This document shows positions 17,480 to 25,466 of a DNA stretch of 64,000 nucleotides, piece after piece (position 1 is the stretch's first letter; each line of letters begins with the position of its first letter). The stretch is taken from assembly GCF_030317105.1 (NCBI RefSeq), contig NZ_JASZYG010000008.1, forward strand, positions 124,001 to 188,000, written 5' to 3'. Position numbers and translations under genes: made by a program. The stretch is from Variovorax brevis (GTDB lineage: Bacteria > Pseudomonadota > Gammaproteobacteria > Burkholderiales > Burkholderiaceae_C). The notes under the pieces were generated by a model. It searched no databases and was not told the DNA's origin. It was given only the letters and a program-made list of their open reading frames with translations.

Positions 17480-18636
17480 GCTGCAGCACGTCTTTGAAAC
17501 AACAAGGCGGCCAGCGCGAGCATGACTGCGGAAAAAACGACAAGCCGAATGATGTCCGGCAGCATGGCCGCCAGGCCGCCGCCGCGCAACACTGCGGTGA
17601 GCAGCGCCTCAAGCCCCCAACTCATCGGGGACCACTCGGCCACGCGTTGCATGAACACGGGCATCACGAACTTTGGCACCATGATGCCGCCGACCGCCGC
17701 CATCAGCACGTTGACGATCGGGCCGACCGTCGCCGCCTGTGCGTGCGTGCGGACCGCGCAGGCCAGTGCCAATGACAGGCTGACCGCCGCCATGCTGATC
17801 GCGGCCAGCGCCGCGCACAGTGCCCCCCAATGGATGCCTGCAAGCGACAAGGCGTCGCCACCGAGCAGCGGCATCAGCCACACGCCCACGGCCAGCATCA
17901 ACGCGGCTTGCAAGGCGTTGACGCCCAGGTATGGCAGGGCCTTGGAAACCAGCAGCATCCCGGTCGACACGCCCAAGCTGTGGAGGCGCCCCAGCGTGCC
18001 GCTGGCGCGCTCCTGGATGAAGAGGCTGGACATCGACGCGACCACGAAGAACATGCCGAACACCAGCCAGGCCGGCACGCTCTGCTGCACGGCGGTCGGC
18101 CGGGGGCCGCTGGGGGCAAAGCGCTCGGCCTGAACCAACGCGGTCATCGACGCACCAGGTGGCGGCGGCGGGCCGCCTGCCACGGTGAATTCGAGGCGTC
18201 CCTTGACCTCGCCGGCCGCACCCACCAACTCGGCACGCAGCGCGTTGAACAGGTTGCCGTCGATGCCGGGCTCGGCCAGCAATTGCATGCGCGCTTGCGT
18301 GGGCAGGGCGTTTGCGTCCAATGCATCGGACAAGCCGGGCTGCAGCACGATCACGTACTTGAGTTGGCCGTTGAGCAGTTGCGCTCGCCAGTCGGTCGGC
18401 AGCGGCCGGGGCGCGCCGTGGGCGTTCTTCCACGCAGCGAGCACCAGTTGCGCAGGGGCGCCGTGGTCCTGCGGGTCCACCGCGTAGTGCAACGCCGCCA
18501 TCGGCGGGTTGTAGTAGTCCTTGAGCGCCAGCGACATCACCACGATGAAGATCACCGGCATGAGGAACAAGGCGGCCAGTCCGTGCAGGTCGCGCCCGAG
18601 GGCAATGAGTTCCTTCTTGATGAGCGCGATGAGCAT
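17476..18636 (-). CDS. ABC-2 type transporter permease
   Basis: A 386-residue inner-membrane permease of the ABC-2 export family. It has one N-terminal helix (about residues 17-40, VIFIVVMSLALKDYY), a large extracytoplasmic loop (about 45-205), then five C-terminal helices with the family segment FVVASMSSLFIQERASGTLGR. Such permeases export drugs, lipids or polysaccharides together with a matching ATPase, here the gene that ends 12 bp upstream. In this cluster the likely cargo is the lipid-like product, an inference from position. The start MLIALIKKELIAL is typical. Confidence 0.88.
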   Translation of the reverse strand: MLIALIKKELIALGRDLHGLAALFLMPVIFIVVMSLALKDYYNPPMAALHYAVDPQDHGAPAQLVLAAWKNAHGAPRPLPTDWRAQLLNGQLKYVIVLQPGLSDALDANALPTQARMQLLAEPGIDGNLFNALRAELVGAAGEVKGRLEFTVAGGPPPPPGASMTALVQAERFAPSGPRPTAVQQSVPAWLVFGMFFVVASMSSLFIQERASGTLGRLHSLGVSTGMLLVSKALPYLGVNALQAALMLAVGVWLMPLLGGDALSLAGIHWGALCAALAAISMAAVSLSLALACAVRTHAQAATVGPIVNVLMAAVGGIMVPKFVMPVFMQRVAEWSPMSWGLEALLTAVLRGGGLAAMLPDIIRLVVFSAVMLALAALLFQRRAAA

Positions 18637-18648
18637 CGTCGTTCGACT

Positions 18649-19560
18649 TCAGGTATCGCGCAGCGAGCGACGGGTCAGCGCCATGAAGAGCTGCTCCAGG
18701 TTGTAGCGGCCGAACTCGGCCTGCCGCACCGACGCGCCGGAAGCGTCGAGCGCGGCCAGCACCTCGGCCGGGCGTGCATCGTCGGCCAGTCGCACGCGCC
18801 AATGGTCCGGCCCCTTTTCCACGGCGCCGAAGCGCGCGAGAAGTGCCGCGTCCACGCCGTCGCCGCGCACCGTCAGGACCATTGCGCCTTCGGACAACAA
18901 CGCCTCCAGCGTGCCGTTGCGCAGCACCCGGCCGTTGTCCAGGATCGCGACACGGTCCGCGATGGCCTCGACCTCTTCCATGTAATGCGTTGCATAGATC
19001 ACCGCCGCGCCTTCGGCCGCCAGCGTCTTGATGGCGTCGAGCACGAAGGCGCGCGATTGAGGATCGACCCCCACGGTGGGCTCGTCGAACAGGAGCAGTT
19101 CGGGCTCCGGCAGCAGGGCAATCGCAAGGTTGAGCCGCCGCTTCAATCCGCCCGACAGGCGCTCCGCCCGGATCGACGCAAAGGCTTCGATCTGCGCAAA
19201 GCGCATGCATGCAGCGATGCGCGTTTGCTTGCGCGCACCAGTCAGTCGGCCGGCCGATGCAAAGCACGCGAGGTTTTCAGCCACCGTGAGCATGGGATAG
19301 AACGCGTATTCCTGTGGCGCCACGGCAATTCGCGTGGGCATGCGCGCACGCATGGCCAGCAAGGGCTCGCCGTCCACCGCCACGCGGCCGGACTGCACAG
19401 CCAGCGCGCCCGACACGTGCGAAATCAGCGTGGTCTTGCCGGCACCGTTCGGGCCCAGCAGTCCGAGCACGCTGCCGCGTTGCGCCGTCAGCGACACGTC
19501 GTCCAGCGCAGCTTGCGCGGCACCGGGGTAGCGGTAGCTCAGATGTTCCAGCGCCAGCAT
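18649..19560 (-). CDS. ABC transporter ATP-binding protein (ABC-2 exporter type)
   Basis: A 303-residue ATPase that pairs with the permease encoded just downstream. Walker A is GPNGAGKT (about residues 36-43), the signature is LSGGLKRRLNLA, and Walker B LLLFDEP is followed by TVGVDPQSR. The H-loop histidine is in YATHYMEEVE. The C-terminal 80 residues resemble those of the drug- and lipid-exporting ABC-2 group (NodI/CcmA/DrrA-like). It follows the BtrH-like gene after 7 bp and looks co-transcribed with the whole cluster. Confidence 0.92.
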   Translation of the reverse strand: MLALEHLSYRYPGAAQAALDDVSLTAQRGSVLGLLGPNGAGKTTLISHVSGALAVQSGRVAVDGEPLLAMRARMPTRIAVAPQEYAFYPMLTVAENLACFASAGRLTGARKQTRIAACMRFAQIEAFASIRAERLSGGLKRRLNLAIALLPEPELLLFDEPTVGVDPQSRAFVLDAIKTLAAEGAAVIYATHYMEEVEAIADRVAILDNGRVLRNGTLEALLSEGAMVLTVRGDGVDAALLARFGAVEKGPDHWRVRLADDARPAEVLAALDASGASVRQAEFGRYNLEQLFMALTRRSLRDT

Positions 19561-19567
19561 GCGTGGC

Positions 19568-20548
19568 CTACACGACGGCGCGCTTCAGGTCGCGAAAGAA
19601 AGCATCTTCCTGGTCGGCCTGGCCGCGCAGCATGTCGGCCAGCGCCGGCGGGTCGACGGCCTCGCGCCCCTTGACCATGCGCGCCGCCTTGAGGGCGTAG
19701 CCGCGCCAGCCGTCGCCGATGTCGGTCAGCCGCGCCGAAAACGCGCCCAGCTCCGGCATGGCCGCGAGTTGCGCGGCTTCCTCCAGGAAGGCCGCGTAGA
19801 TGAAACGAAAGCCCGCGCCGCCGGTGCCGATCTCTTCCTGCATGCGCACCATGTGGCCGATCCAGGCGACCGTGTGCGCGTCGCCCGTCGGCAGGCGCGT
19901 CAGCTTGTTGGACAGCGTGCGCATGCCCCGCACGCCGATGAGGGGCACCGGCGCCTGCATGGTGCGCACGGTCTTGCGAATGGCCTTGCGCACGGCCTGC
20001 GCATCGATGGTCTTGCGCTCGATGGCTTGCGGGTAGTACAGCAGCCCCTTGGGTGCCAGCACGCCCTTGGCGAAGCGTGCGCGCGAAAGGTCCGCGCTGG
20101 CGCAGCGCATCGGCGTTTCGAACACCGGGTCGCTGACCAGGTAGTCGTCGCCCTCCTTGCCGTAGATCAGCAGATTGTGCGCGTTGAAGTGAAAGCGCAT
20201 CTGCGGCGGAAAGTACGGCAGCCAGTACACCGAGGTCTGCAAGCCGACCAGTTGCCCTTCGGCCAGCAAGGCATCGAGCCGCGCCTGCCCCGCCTGCGGG
20301 CTGCTGAAGGTCTCGAAGCGAAAGCGCGCGGCCAGTGGCGCCAGCATGCCCTTGATGATGGCCTTGGGCGGCATGCGGAACGAAATGAGCGGCAGCCCCG
20401 ACAGCTTGATGAAGGGAAAGTACGCGAAGGTCAGCGCCGACGACAGACCGAAGGCAAGGCTCTCCGTCATCGGAACGCCGTGATGGCGAAGCATGTTGGA
20501 GATGACGCCGCTTTCGCAGTGCGCGGCGTGCTGGTGTTCGAACTTCAT
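19568..20548 (-). CDS. BtrH N-terminal-domain protein (predicted acyl-ACP-dependent acyltransferase)
   Basis: BtrH of butirosin synthesis moves an acyl group from an acyl carrier protein onto an amino acceptor. This 326-residue homologue starts MKFEHQHAAHCESG, with the likely nucleophile C11. Later segments include RFHFNAHNLLIYG, whose histidine would serve as base, and LVSDPVFETP. The C-terminal half is helical and without a known motif. The ATG at 20548 overlaps the preceding stop (ATGA). An ACP gene in the same cluster fits an acyl-transfer role, perhaps moving or releasing the finished chain. The acceptor is unknown. Confidence 0.75.
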   Translation of the reverse strand: MKFEHQHAAHCESGVISNMLRHHGVPMTESLAFGLSSALTFAYFPFIKLSGLPLISFRMPPKAIIKGMLAPLAARFRFETFSSPQAGQARLDALLAEGQLVGLQTSVYWLPYFPPQMRFHFNAHNLLIYGKEGDDYLVSDPVFETPMRCASADLSRARFAKGVLAPKGLLYYPQAIERKTIDAQAVRKAIRKTVRTMQAPVPLIGVRGMRTLSNKLTRLPTGDAHTVAWIGHMVRMQEEIGTGGAGFRFIYAAFLEEAAQLAAMPELGAFSARLTDIGDGWRGYALKAARMVKGREAVDPPALADMLRGQADQEDAFFRDLKRAVV

Positions 20549-20940
20549 GGCAGTCGTTGGAGCGCCTGGACCGACAGGCCCAGCGCATTCGCATAGCGCG
20601 ACAGTTGAGCGGCGGAAAGCTGGGCGAAAGCGCGCGGCTGCAAGTGACGCCGCACGCGCCACTGCCAGAAGCCACTGGTCTGCGACAGCAGCGCCACGTC
20701 CATGCGGCGTTCGTACATCCAGTATTCGAGCGTTGATGCGGTGCCCGCCAGCACGCGTGCGCGCGCATCCTCCGCCTGCGCAACGAGCGCATCGACCGCA
20801 TGCGTGGTGACGATTTCCTCGGCCTCCCAGCCGCGCGAGCCGACCGTGACGCAGTGGCCCGCGGCGTCGCGCGCATACATGAGCTTGCGATGCCCGTCGA
20901 GCGTCGCGTTGCCCTCTTGCGGAACGGCGTCGACGTTCAT
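20545..20940 (-). CDS. Conserved hypothetical protein of the dialkylresorcinol-type cluster
   Basis: I do not recognise this 131-residue protein. The N-terminal third has MYARDAAGHCVTVGSRGWEA. The middle is helical (VDALVAQAEDARARVLAG). The C-terminal 60 residues, with YWMYERRMDVALLSQTSG and later YANALGLSVQALQRLP, look like a small helical bundle, faintly like a helix-turn-helix. It has no signal peptide or membrane segment. It sits between the DarB-like and BtrH-like genes with ATGA overlaps on both sides and GGAGG before its start, so it is surely translated as part of this operon. Confidence 0.7.
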   Translation of the reverse strand: MNVDAVPQEGNATLDGHRKLMYARDAAGHCVTVGSRGWEAEEIVTTHAVDALVAQAEDARARVLAGTASTLEYWMYERRMDVALLSQTSGFWQWRVRRHLQPRAFAQLSAAQLSRYANALGLSVQALQRLP

Positions 20941-22073
20941 ACCGCCTCCATGTGCACGAAGCCGCAGGAAAAGCGACCGCTCTCGGGCACGAACATCAAC
21001 AGCTTGTGCCCCTTGCGCACACGGCCCGACCGGAACAACTCGTCGAGCATGATGAAAGGCGAGGCCGCGCCGGTGTTGCCCTTGTGCGCCAGGTTGCTGA
21101 ACCAGCGCTCGCGCGGAATGGGCAAGCCGACGGCTTCCAGGCACTCGTACGCCGGTTGTTCGAAGTAATGCGACGACAGGTGCGGCAGGAACCAGTCGAT
21201 CCCGCTCGCCTTCAAGCCGCGCCGCGCGATGAGTTCGCGCAAGGGATCTCCGAGCGTGGCGCGAACGATGTTCTCGTTGAGCAGGCGCACGTCCTGCTTG
21301 ATGGCGAAGATGGACTGCGCCTGCCACTGCCCGGGCGGCGTTTGCATCCAGCCCTGCAGTGCGCCGTCTGCGTCACGCTCCGTGCCCGCATACATGCAGG
21401 CCGGCAGCTCCTGCGCGGCAGAAGACAGGTCGATCCAGTCGATGCGCAGCGACAGCGGCCCGCGCGGCGCGCGCTCGAGCAACACGGCGCCGGCGCCGTC
21501 GGACAACATCCAGCGCAGGAAGTCTTTTTCAAAGGCGATCTCGGGCCGTTCTTCGAGTGCCTGCACCTTGTGTGCGACTTCGGCCTCGAAGTTCGCGGCC
21601 ATGAGCAAGGGCGAGACCAGCTCCGAGCCGGTTGCCACCGCGCGCCGTGCCTCGCCTGCGCGCACCGACAGCCATGCGTGCTTCAAGGCTGCGGTGCCGG
21701 AAAGGCACACGCCGGCGCACGACACGGCCTCCAGGCGCGGCCAGCCAAGCTCGCCATGCACCATGACCGCATGGCCCGGGACGAGTTGATCGGGCAAGGA
21801 CGTGCCCGTCGCCAGGCAATCCACCGCGCCAAGGTCGTCCCCCAATGCGCGAACCGCATGCGCCGTGAGTTGCGCATTGGTCATGGCCGCCTTGCCGGTG
21901 GCGCGGTCGATGGCGTAGTGCCGCGACACGATGCCGTTGTTGCGCAGGATGACCCGGCGCGCACGCGACGGCTTGGCGCCCACCATGCCAAGCACATCTT
22001 CGATTTCGTCGTTGGAGACGGCCGCAAACGGCAGGTGGGCTGCTGTGCGCGTCAGGAAAACTTCAGCTGTCAT
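20937..22073 (-). CDS. darB: DarB/StlD-like beta-ketosynthase (KAS III-like) of dialkylresorcinol synthesis
   Basis: A 378-residue condensing enzyme of the FabH-like fold. The expected triad is visible: C119 in AVSCAGVC, H298 in LPHLSSHYF, and N333 in SNLAHKGNTGAAS. In described systems DarB joins two fatty-acid-derived units head to head and closes a cyclohexanedione ring, which DarA turns into a dialkylresorcinol. The ATG at 22073 was chosen because it gives MTAEVFLTRTAAHLP, the family start; a longer frame would add about 60 unlikely cysteine-rich residues. It overlaps the end of the darA-like gene by 11 bp. Assignment is by motif and by its partner gene, without a search. Confidence 0.8.
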   Translation of the reverse strand: MTAEVFLTRTAAHLPFAAVSNDEIEDVLGMVGAKPSRARRVILRNNGIVSRHYAIDRATGKAAMTNAQLTAHAVRALGDDLGAVDCLATGTSLPDQLVPGHAVMVHGELGWPRLEAVSCAGVCLSGTAALKHAWLSVRAGEARRAVATGSELVSPLLMAANFEAEVAHKVQALEERPEIAFEKDFLRWMLSDGAGAVLLERAPRGPLSLRIDWIDLSSAAQELPACMYAGTERDADGALQGWMQTPPGQWQAQSIFAIKQDVRLLNENIVRATLGDPLRELIARRGLKASGIDWFLPHLSSHYFEQPAYECLEAVGLPIPRERWFSNLAHKGNTGAASPFIMLDELFRSGRVRKGHKLLMFVPESGRFSCGFVHMEAV

Positions 22074-23058
22074 AACGGTGGCATCGGTCAGTGGCTGACC
22101 CGGAAGGCAGCTCGAAGTAGTTCTTGATTCCAGTGAGCCGCTTCTTGAACAACGGCCGCAGCAAGGCTTGCAGGGCCAGGCTGACCGGCATGACGGTGAC
22201 GATGAGCATGAACAGGAAAAGCACGTACACCACCACCAGCGGCTGACGCCGTGCACTGCCCGGTCGCCCTGCGGCCATGATCAGCTTGCCCCAGAGATAG
22301 AAGCTGCGCGTGCCGGCTTTCTCGCCCACGATGAGGCGTGGCTCAGCCACCACCGCGCCCAGGCCGGCAAGCAATGGTTGCGTGCCGCGCTCTGCGTCGT
22401 CGTGCAAGCCGTCGCGCAGGGCCAGCCCGAAGCGTCGCGCACTGGCAATTTGCGCAGTCGTCAGTCCCGCATCCGGCATGCCCCAGAACCCGCGCTTGCG
22501 GCCGAACAACAACCACGCCGGTGTCGTGATGAAGGTGGCGAGCGTCGGTCCCGGGTCTGTGAGGACCACGTTGTCGATCAGCCTTGCGCCGAAGGCGCTC
22601 AGCATCGCCTTGAGCTTTTCGTGCGCCATCATCCACATGTTGCGGCAGCCGATCACCGTGACCACCGGCTTGCCCTTCAGCAGCCGAGCCGCCAGCGGGT
22701 GCTGCAGGAAGGCCGTGATGGGTTGCGATGGCGCCAGGAACCACACCTGGTAGGGCAGGATGATGAGGTCGAAGTCTTCGTCGCCCGCCAGCGTCAGAGG
22801 TTCAAGCGGAGGTGGCCGCATGTGGGCCGTCTCGGGGAATGCGTCGAAGAAATCGAGAAAGGGCCATGGGAATGGCAGCGCGTGCTGCGGCCGCAGGGTC
22901 TCGATGTGCACATGGATGCCGGGGTCTGCCAGCAGCGGTGCCAGGATCTGGTCCGCCACGGCGTCAAGTTGCCCCGTCTGGGAAAAACGAATCGAGAGCA
23001 CGCGCTTGGGCTGCACGTTCTCACTCTTGGGAAGTGGAGTCACAGGATCAATGGGCAA
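22063..23058 (-). CDS. darA: DarA-like dialkylresorcinol condensing/aromatising enzyme
   Basis: This 331-residue protein resembles DarA, the second enzyme of dialkylresorcinol formation, thought to aromatise the ring made by DarB. The N-terminal part looks flavodoxin-like (KRVLSIRFSQTGQLDAVADQ), and DFDLIILPYQVWFLAPSQP and GKPVVTVIGCRNMWMMAHEK follow. A hydrophobic segment near residues 276-300 (LVVVYVLFLFMLIVTVMPVS) may anchor it to the membrane. The start is uncertain: the TTG at 23058 has no clear Shine-Dalgarno sequence, and GTG codons at 23043 and farther in are possible. It is the first gene of the minus-strand cluster and diverges from the methyltransferase-like gene at 23142. Confidence 0.75.
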   Translation of the reverse strand: MPIDPVTPLPKSENVQPKRVLSIRFSQTGQLDAVADQILAPLLADPGIHVHIETLRPQHALPFPWPFLDFFDAFPETAHMRPPPLEPLTLAGDEDFDLIILPYQVWFLAPSQPITAFLQHPLAARLLKGKPVVTVIGCRNMWMMAHEKLKAMLSAFGARLIDNVVLTDPGPTLATFITTPAWLLFGRKRGFWGMPDAGLTTAQIASARRFGLALRDGLHDDAERGTQPLLAGLGAVVAEPRLIVGEKAGTRSFYLWGKLIMAAGRPGSARRQPLVVVYVLFLFMLIVTVMPVSLALQALLRPLFKKRLTGIKNYFELPSGSATDRCHRYDS

Positions 23059-23128
23059 TCAGGCGCGCAAGTGTAGGGGATGGCCTTCTTGCAAGATTCG
23101 ACCGCGCATTGCGCGGCGTAAGGCCGTG

Positions 23129-23134
23129 TAGATT
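23129..23134 (+). promoter_or_regulatory. Candidate -10 box (TAGATT) for a leaderless transcript
   Basis: TAGATT ends seven bases before the ATG at 23142, so transcription would start at or beside the start codon. No Shine-Dalgarno sequence is seen in front of this gene. No good -35 is seen at 17 bp. Confidence 0.35.
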
Positions 23135-23141
23135 CGGTTTC

Positions 23142-23702
23142 ATGTTCCAGGCCTTCACCCATGCCGCTGTCTTCGTCGGCGGATCTGCTGCGCTGCTGTA
23201 TGCGTCGCGCAATGCGCTGCGGCGCCCCGGCTCGCACGGCTTCTATCGCTTCTTTGCGTGGGAGTGCATCCTGGGGCTGATCCTGCTCAATCTGCCCGTG
23301 TGGGACGACGAGCCGACGGCGCCGCATCAACTGGTGTCCTGGGCGCTGCTGATCGTATCGGCATGGCTGCCGCTGCATGCCGTGACCTTGCTCAAGCGGC
23401 TGGGCAAGCCCACGGCGGCGCGCGAAGACGCGGCCCTGTTCGGCTTCGAGAAGACCAGTGTGCTGGTGACCAACGGAGCCTTCCGTTACATCCGTCACCC
23501 CATGTACACGGCGCTCATCTGCCTGGCGTGGGGCGCATTCCTCAAGCAGTTCACATGGATCGGCCTTGCACTGGTGCTGGCGGCCACGGTGCTTTTGATC
23601 ATCACCGCGTTGCGCGACGAACAGGAATGCCTGCATCACTTCGGCGAGGCGTATCGCGCCTATATGCGCGGCACGCGGCGCTTCATTCCATTCGTTGTGT
23701 AG
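23142..23702 (+). CDS. Isoprenylcysteine carboxyl methyltransferase/PEMT-like membrane protein
   Basis: A 186-residue integral membrane protein with about five hydrophobic segments. The C-terminal motif GAFRYIRHPMYTALICLAWG, followed by EEC-like RDEQECLHHFGEAYRAYM, is the SAM-binding hallmark of the ICMT/phospholipid methyltransferase group. Bacterial members have mostly unknown substrates. The ATG at 23142 was chosen because it begins a full first membrane segment. It diverges from the darA-like gene across 83 bp, so a role in lipid modification tied to that cluster is possible but unproven. The minus-strand smg gene follows convergently. Confidence 0.75.
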   Translation: MFQAFTHAAVFVGGSAALLYASRNALRRPGSHGFYRFFAWECILGLILLNLPVWDDEPTAPHQLVSWALLIVSAWLPLHAVTLLKRLGKPTAAREDAALFGFEKTSVLVTNGAFRYIRHPMYTALICLAWGAFLKQFTWIGLALVLAATVLLIITALRDEQECLHHFGEAYRAYMRGTRRFIPFVV

Positions 23703-23733
23703 CAGGCGCTGCAAGCTTGGGGGCAAGCAGCAA

Positions 23734-24252
23734 TCAATGCGCGACGCGCTGCGCGGTGTCGTCGCAGAGCTCATCGAGCATCAGCGCATCGGGCTCGATG
23801 CCGGTGCTCCAGTGCACCATCAACACGATGATCTTCAACTCGTCGAGCGACACCGGCCCACCCGTGGCGGCCATCGCACGGTCGACGACGATTTCGCGCA
23901 TGCCGGGCGGCAGTCCGTTGGCGGATTCCAGGAAGCTGAGAAAGCCGAGGCATTCGGCGCCCAGGTGGTCCTGCTCGGCCGTCGAATAGACGCGCATGGC
24001 GCCGGGTGACTGCGCGAGCGCCGTATCGCCGATGCCGCGCTGGGCGATGGTCACGATGCCATCGTCGTCGGCATGGCGCGTCAATTGAATGCCCTGGGTC
24101 GCCAGGCTGAGCCCGTCGAGCCACTGCAAGGCGTCGCGGATTTCATCGGCGTCGAACCCGTGCGCGCTGAGCTTGCGGCCCAGTTGCTCGGGTTCGGGGC
24201 ATGCATCGCCACGCCAATACGTTTCATAAACGAACACGAGCACTTCAAACAT
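23734..24252 (-). CDS. smg: Smg family protein (DUF494)
   Basis: Smg is a conserved cytoplasmic protein of unknown function, encoded beside dprA in many beta- and gammaproteobacteria. This 172-residue copy starts MFEVLVFVYETYW and has SLDELKIIVLMVHWSTG near its end, both typical. The ATG at 24252 gives the standard N-terminus. There is no Shine-Dalgarno sequence, and a -10-like box ends seven bases before the ATG. It follows dprA on the same strand, the usual order. Confidence 0.9.
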   Translation of the reverse strand: MFEVLVFVYETYWRGDACPEPEQLGRKLSAHGFDADEIRDALQWLDGLSLATQGIQLTRHADDDGIVTIAQRGIGDTALAQSPGAMRVYSTAEQDHLGAECLGFLSFLESANGLPPGMREIVVDRAMAATGGPVSLDELKIIVLMVHWSTGIEPDALMLDELCDDTAQRVAH

Positions 24253-24259
24253 GCGTCCC

Positions 24260-24287
24260 AATATAGCCGACGCGCCCTTTGTAGCAA
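24260..24287 (-). promoter_or_regulatory. Candidate promoter for smg, giving a leaderless transcript
   Basis: On the minus strand TTGCTA (24287-24282) and TATATT (24265-24260) are 16 bp apart. TATATT ends seven bases before the ATG at 24252. This is the best -35/-10 pair of the five similar cases in the window. Confidence 0.4.
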
Positions 24288-24293
24288 TCGGTA

Positions 24294-25445
24294 TCAGCCT
24301 TGCGCGATGCGTTGAAACAACCCACCGGGCAATCGCGCCACATGATTGTCGAGTTCAAGCTCCAGCAATCGGGCCTGAAGTTCGGCGGCTGGCCAGCCGG
24401 TTCGGGCCACGAGGGCGTCCAGGCTCACGGGGTCATGGCCCAGCGCCGTAAGCAGCGGATCGCCATGCGAAGAGGCCGAGGGCGCATCACGCCCGGGTGC
24501 TGTGGACCCACTGGCCGCAGCCCGCAGATCGAGGTCCTCGAAGATGTCCTGCACCGTCTCCACCAATTTGGCGCCCTGGCGAATGAGCGCATGGCACCCG
24601 CGTGCCTGCGGCGAATGGATCGACCCCGGAATCGCGAACACTTCCTTGCCCTGCTCGACCGCCAGCCGCGCGGTGATCAGCGAGCCGGATTTCAACGCCG
24701 CCTCCACCACCAGCGTGCCGCGCGCGAGCCCGGCGATGATGCGGTTGCGCTTGGGGAAGTTCTGCGTCAGCGGCGGCGTGCCCAGTGGAAGTTCGCTCAC
24801 GATCAAGCCCTGGTTTGCAATGCGATGGGCCAGGTCGCGATGCCGCGCCGGATAGACGCGGTCCAGCCCCGTGCCCACCACTGCCACCGTGGCCAGTCGC
24901 GAGGCGTCGGCCTGCGCCGCTTCCAGCGCGCCTTCGTGCGCTGCGCCATCCACGCCCAAGGCCATGCCCGAGACGACGGTGACGCCCGCTTCACCCAATG
25001 CGCGCGCAAAGCTGCGCGCGTTCATCTCGCCCTGCGGCGTGGGGTTGCGGCTGCCGACGATGGCCAGGCTGCTGCCCAGTTGCGTCAGGTCGAATTGCGG
25101 CGAGCCCATCACGTAGAGCAGCAGCGGCGGATCGACCATTTCCAGCAGCGAGGCCGGATAGCCGGGATCGCCCAGCGTGACGATGCGGCGCACGCCCGCG
25201 CCGGCATCGCCGGCGTCGAGCCATCGCAAGCTGTCGTCGATGAAGGCCTCTTGCTCGCGCGAGCGCAGCAGCAGGGCGTCGGCTTGCGCGTCCGACACCA
25301 CCTGCTGCAAGGCAGCGCGCGATTGTGCGAAGACCGCCCCCGGCAATCCGAAGGCGGCGAGGAGTTTGCGTGCGGCGGTGTCACCGACGCCGGGTGTCAG
25401 CGAAAGGCGGAGCCAGTCGGCAAGTTCAGTACGTTCGGGACCCAA
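24294..25445 (-). CDS. dprA: DNA-processing protein DprA (Smf)
   Basis: DprA binds incoming single-stranded DNA during natural transformation and loads RecA. The 383-residue protein has an N-terminal helical (SAM-like) domain with LSLTPGVGDTAARKLLAAFG. The Rossmann-like core follows with LAIVGSRNPTPQG, VSGMALGVDGAAHEGAL, and TVAVVGTGLDRVYP. A C-terminal winged-helix domain covers DPVSLDALVARTGWPAAEL. The only in-frame start before the conserved region is TTG at 25445, without a Shine-Dalgarno sequence. It lies between the LysM gene and smg on the same strand, the standard neighbourhood. Its presence alone does not show competence. Confidence 0.95.
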   Translation of the reverse strand: MGPERTELADWLRLSLTPGVGDTAARKLLAAFGLPGAVFAQSRAALQQVVSDAQADALLLRSREQEAFIDDSLRWLDAGDAGAGVRRIVTLGDPGYPASLLEMVDPPLLLYVMGSPQFDLTQLGSSLAIVGSRNPTPQGEMNARSFARALGEAGVTVVSGMALGVDGAAHEGALEAAQADASRLATVAVVGTGLDRVYPARHRDLAHRIANQGLIVSELPLGTPPLTQNFPKRNRIIAGLARGTLVVEAALKSGSLITARLAVEQGKEVFAIPGSIHSPQARGCHALIRQGAKLVETVQDIFEDLDLRAAASGSTAPGRDAPSASSHGDPLLTALGHDPVSLDALVARTGWPAAELQARLLELELDNHVARLPGGLFQRIAQG

Positions 25446-25466
25446 AGAAAAGTGAAGATTTGTGGC

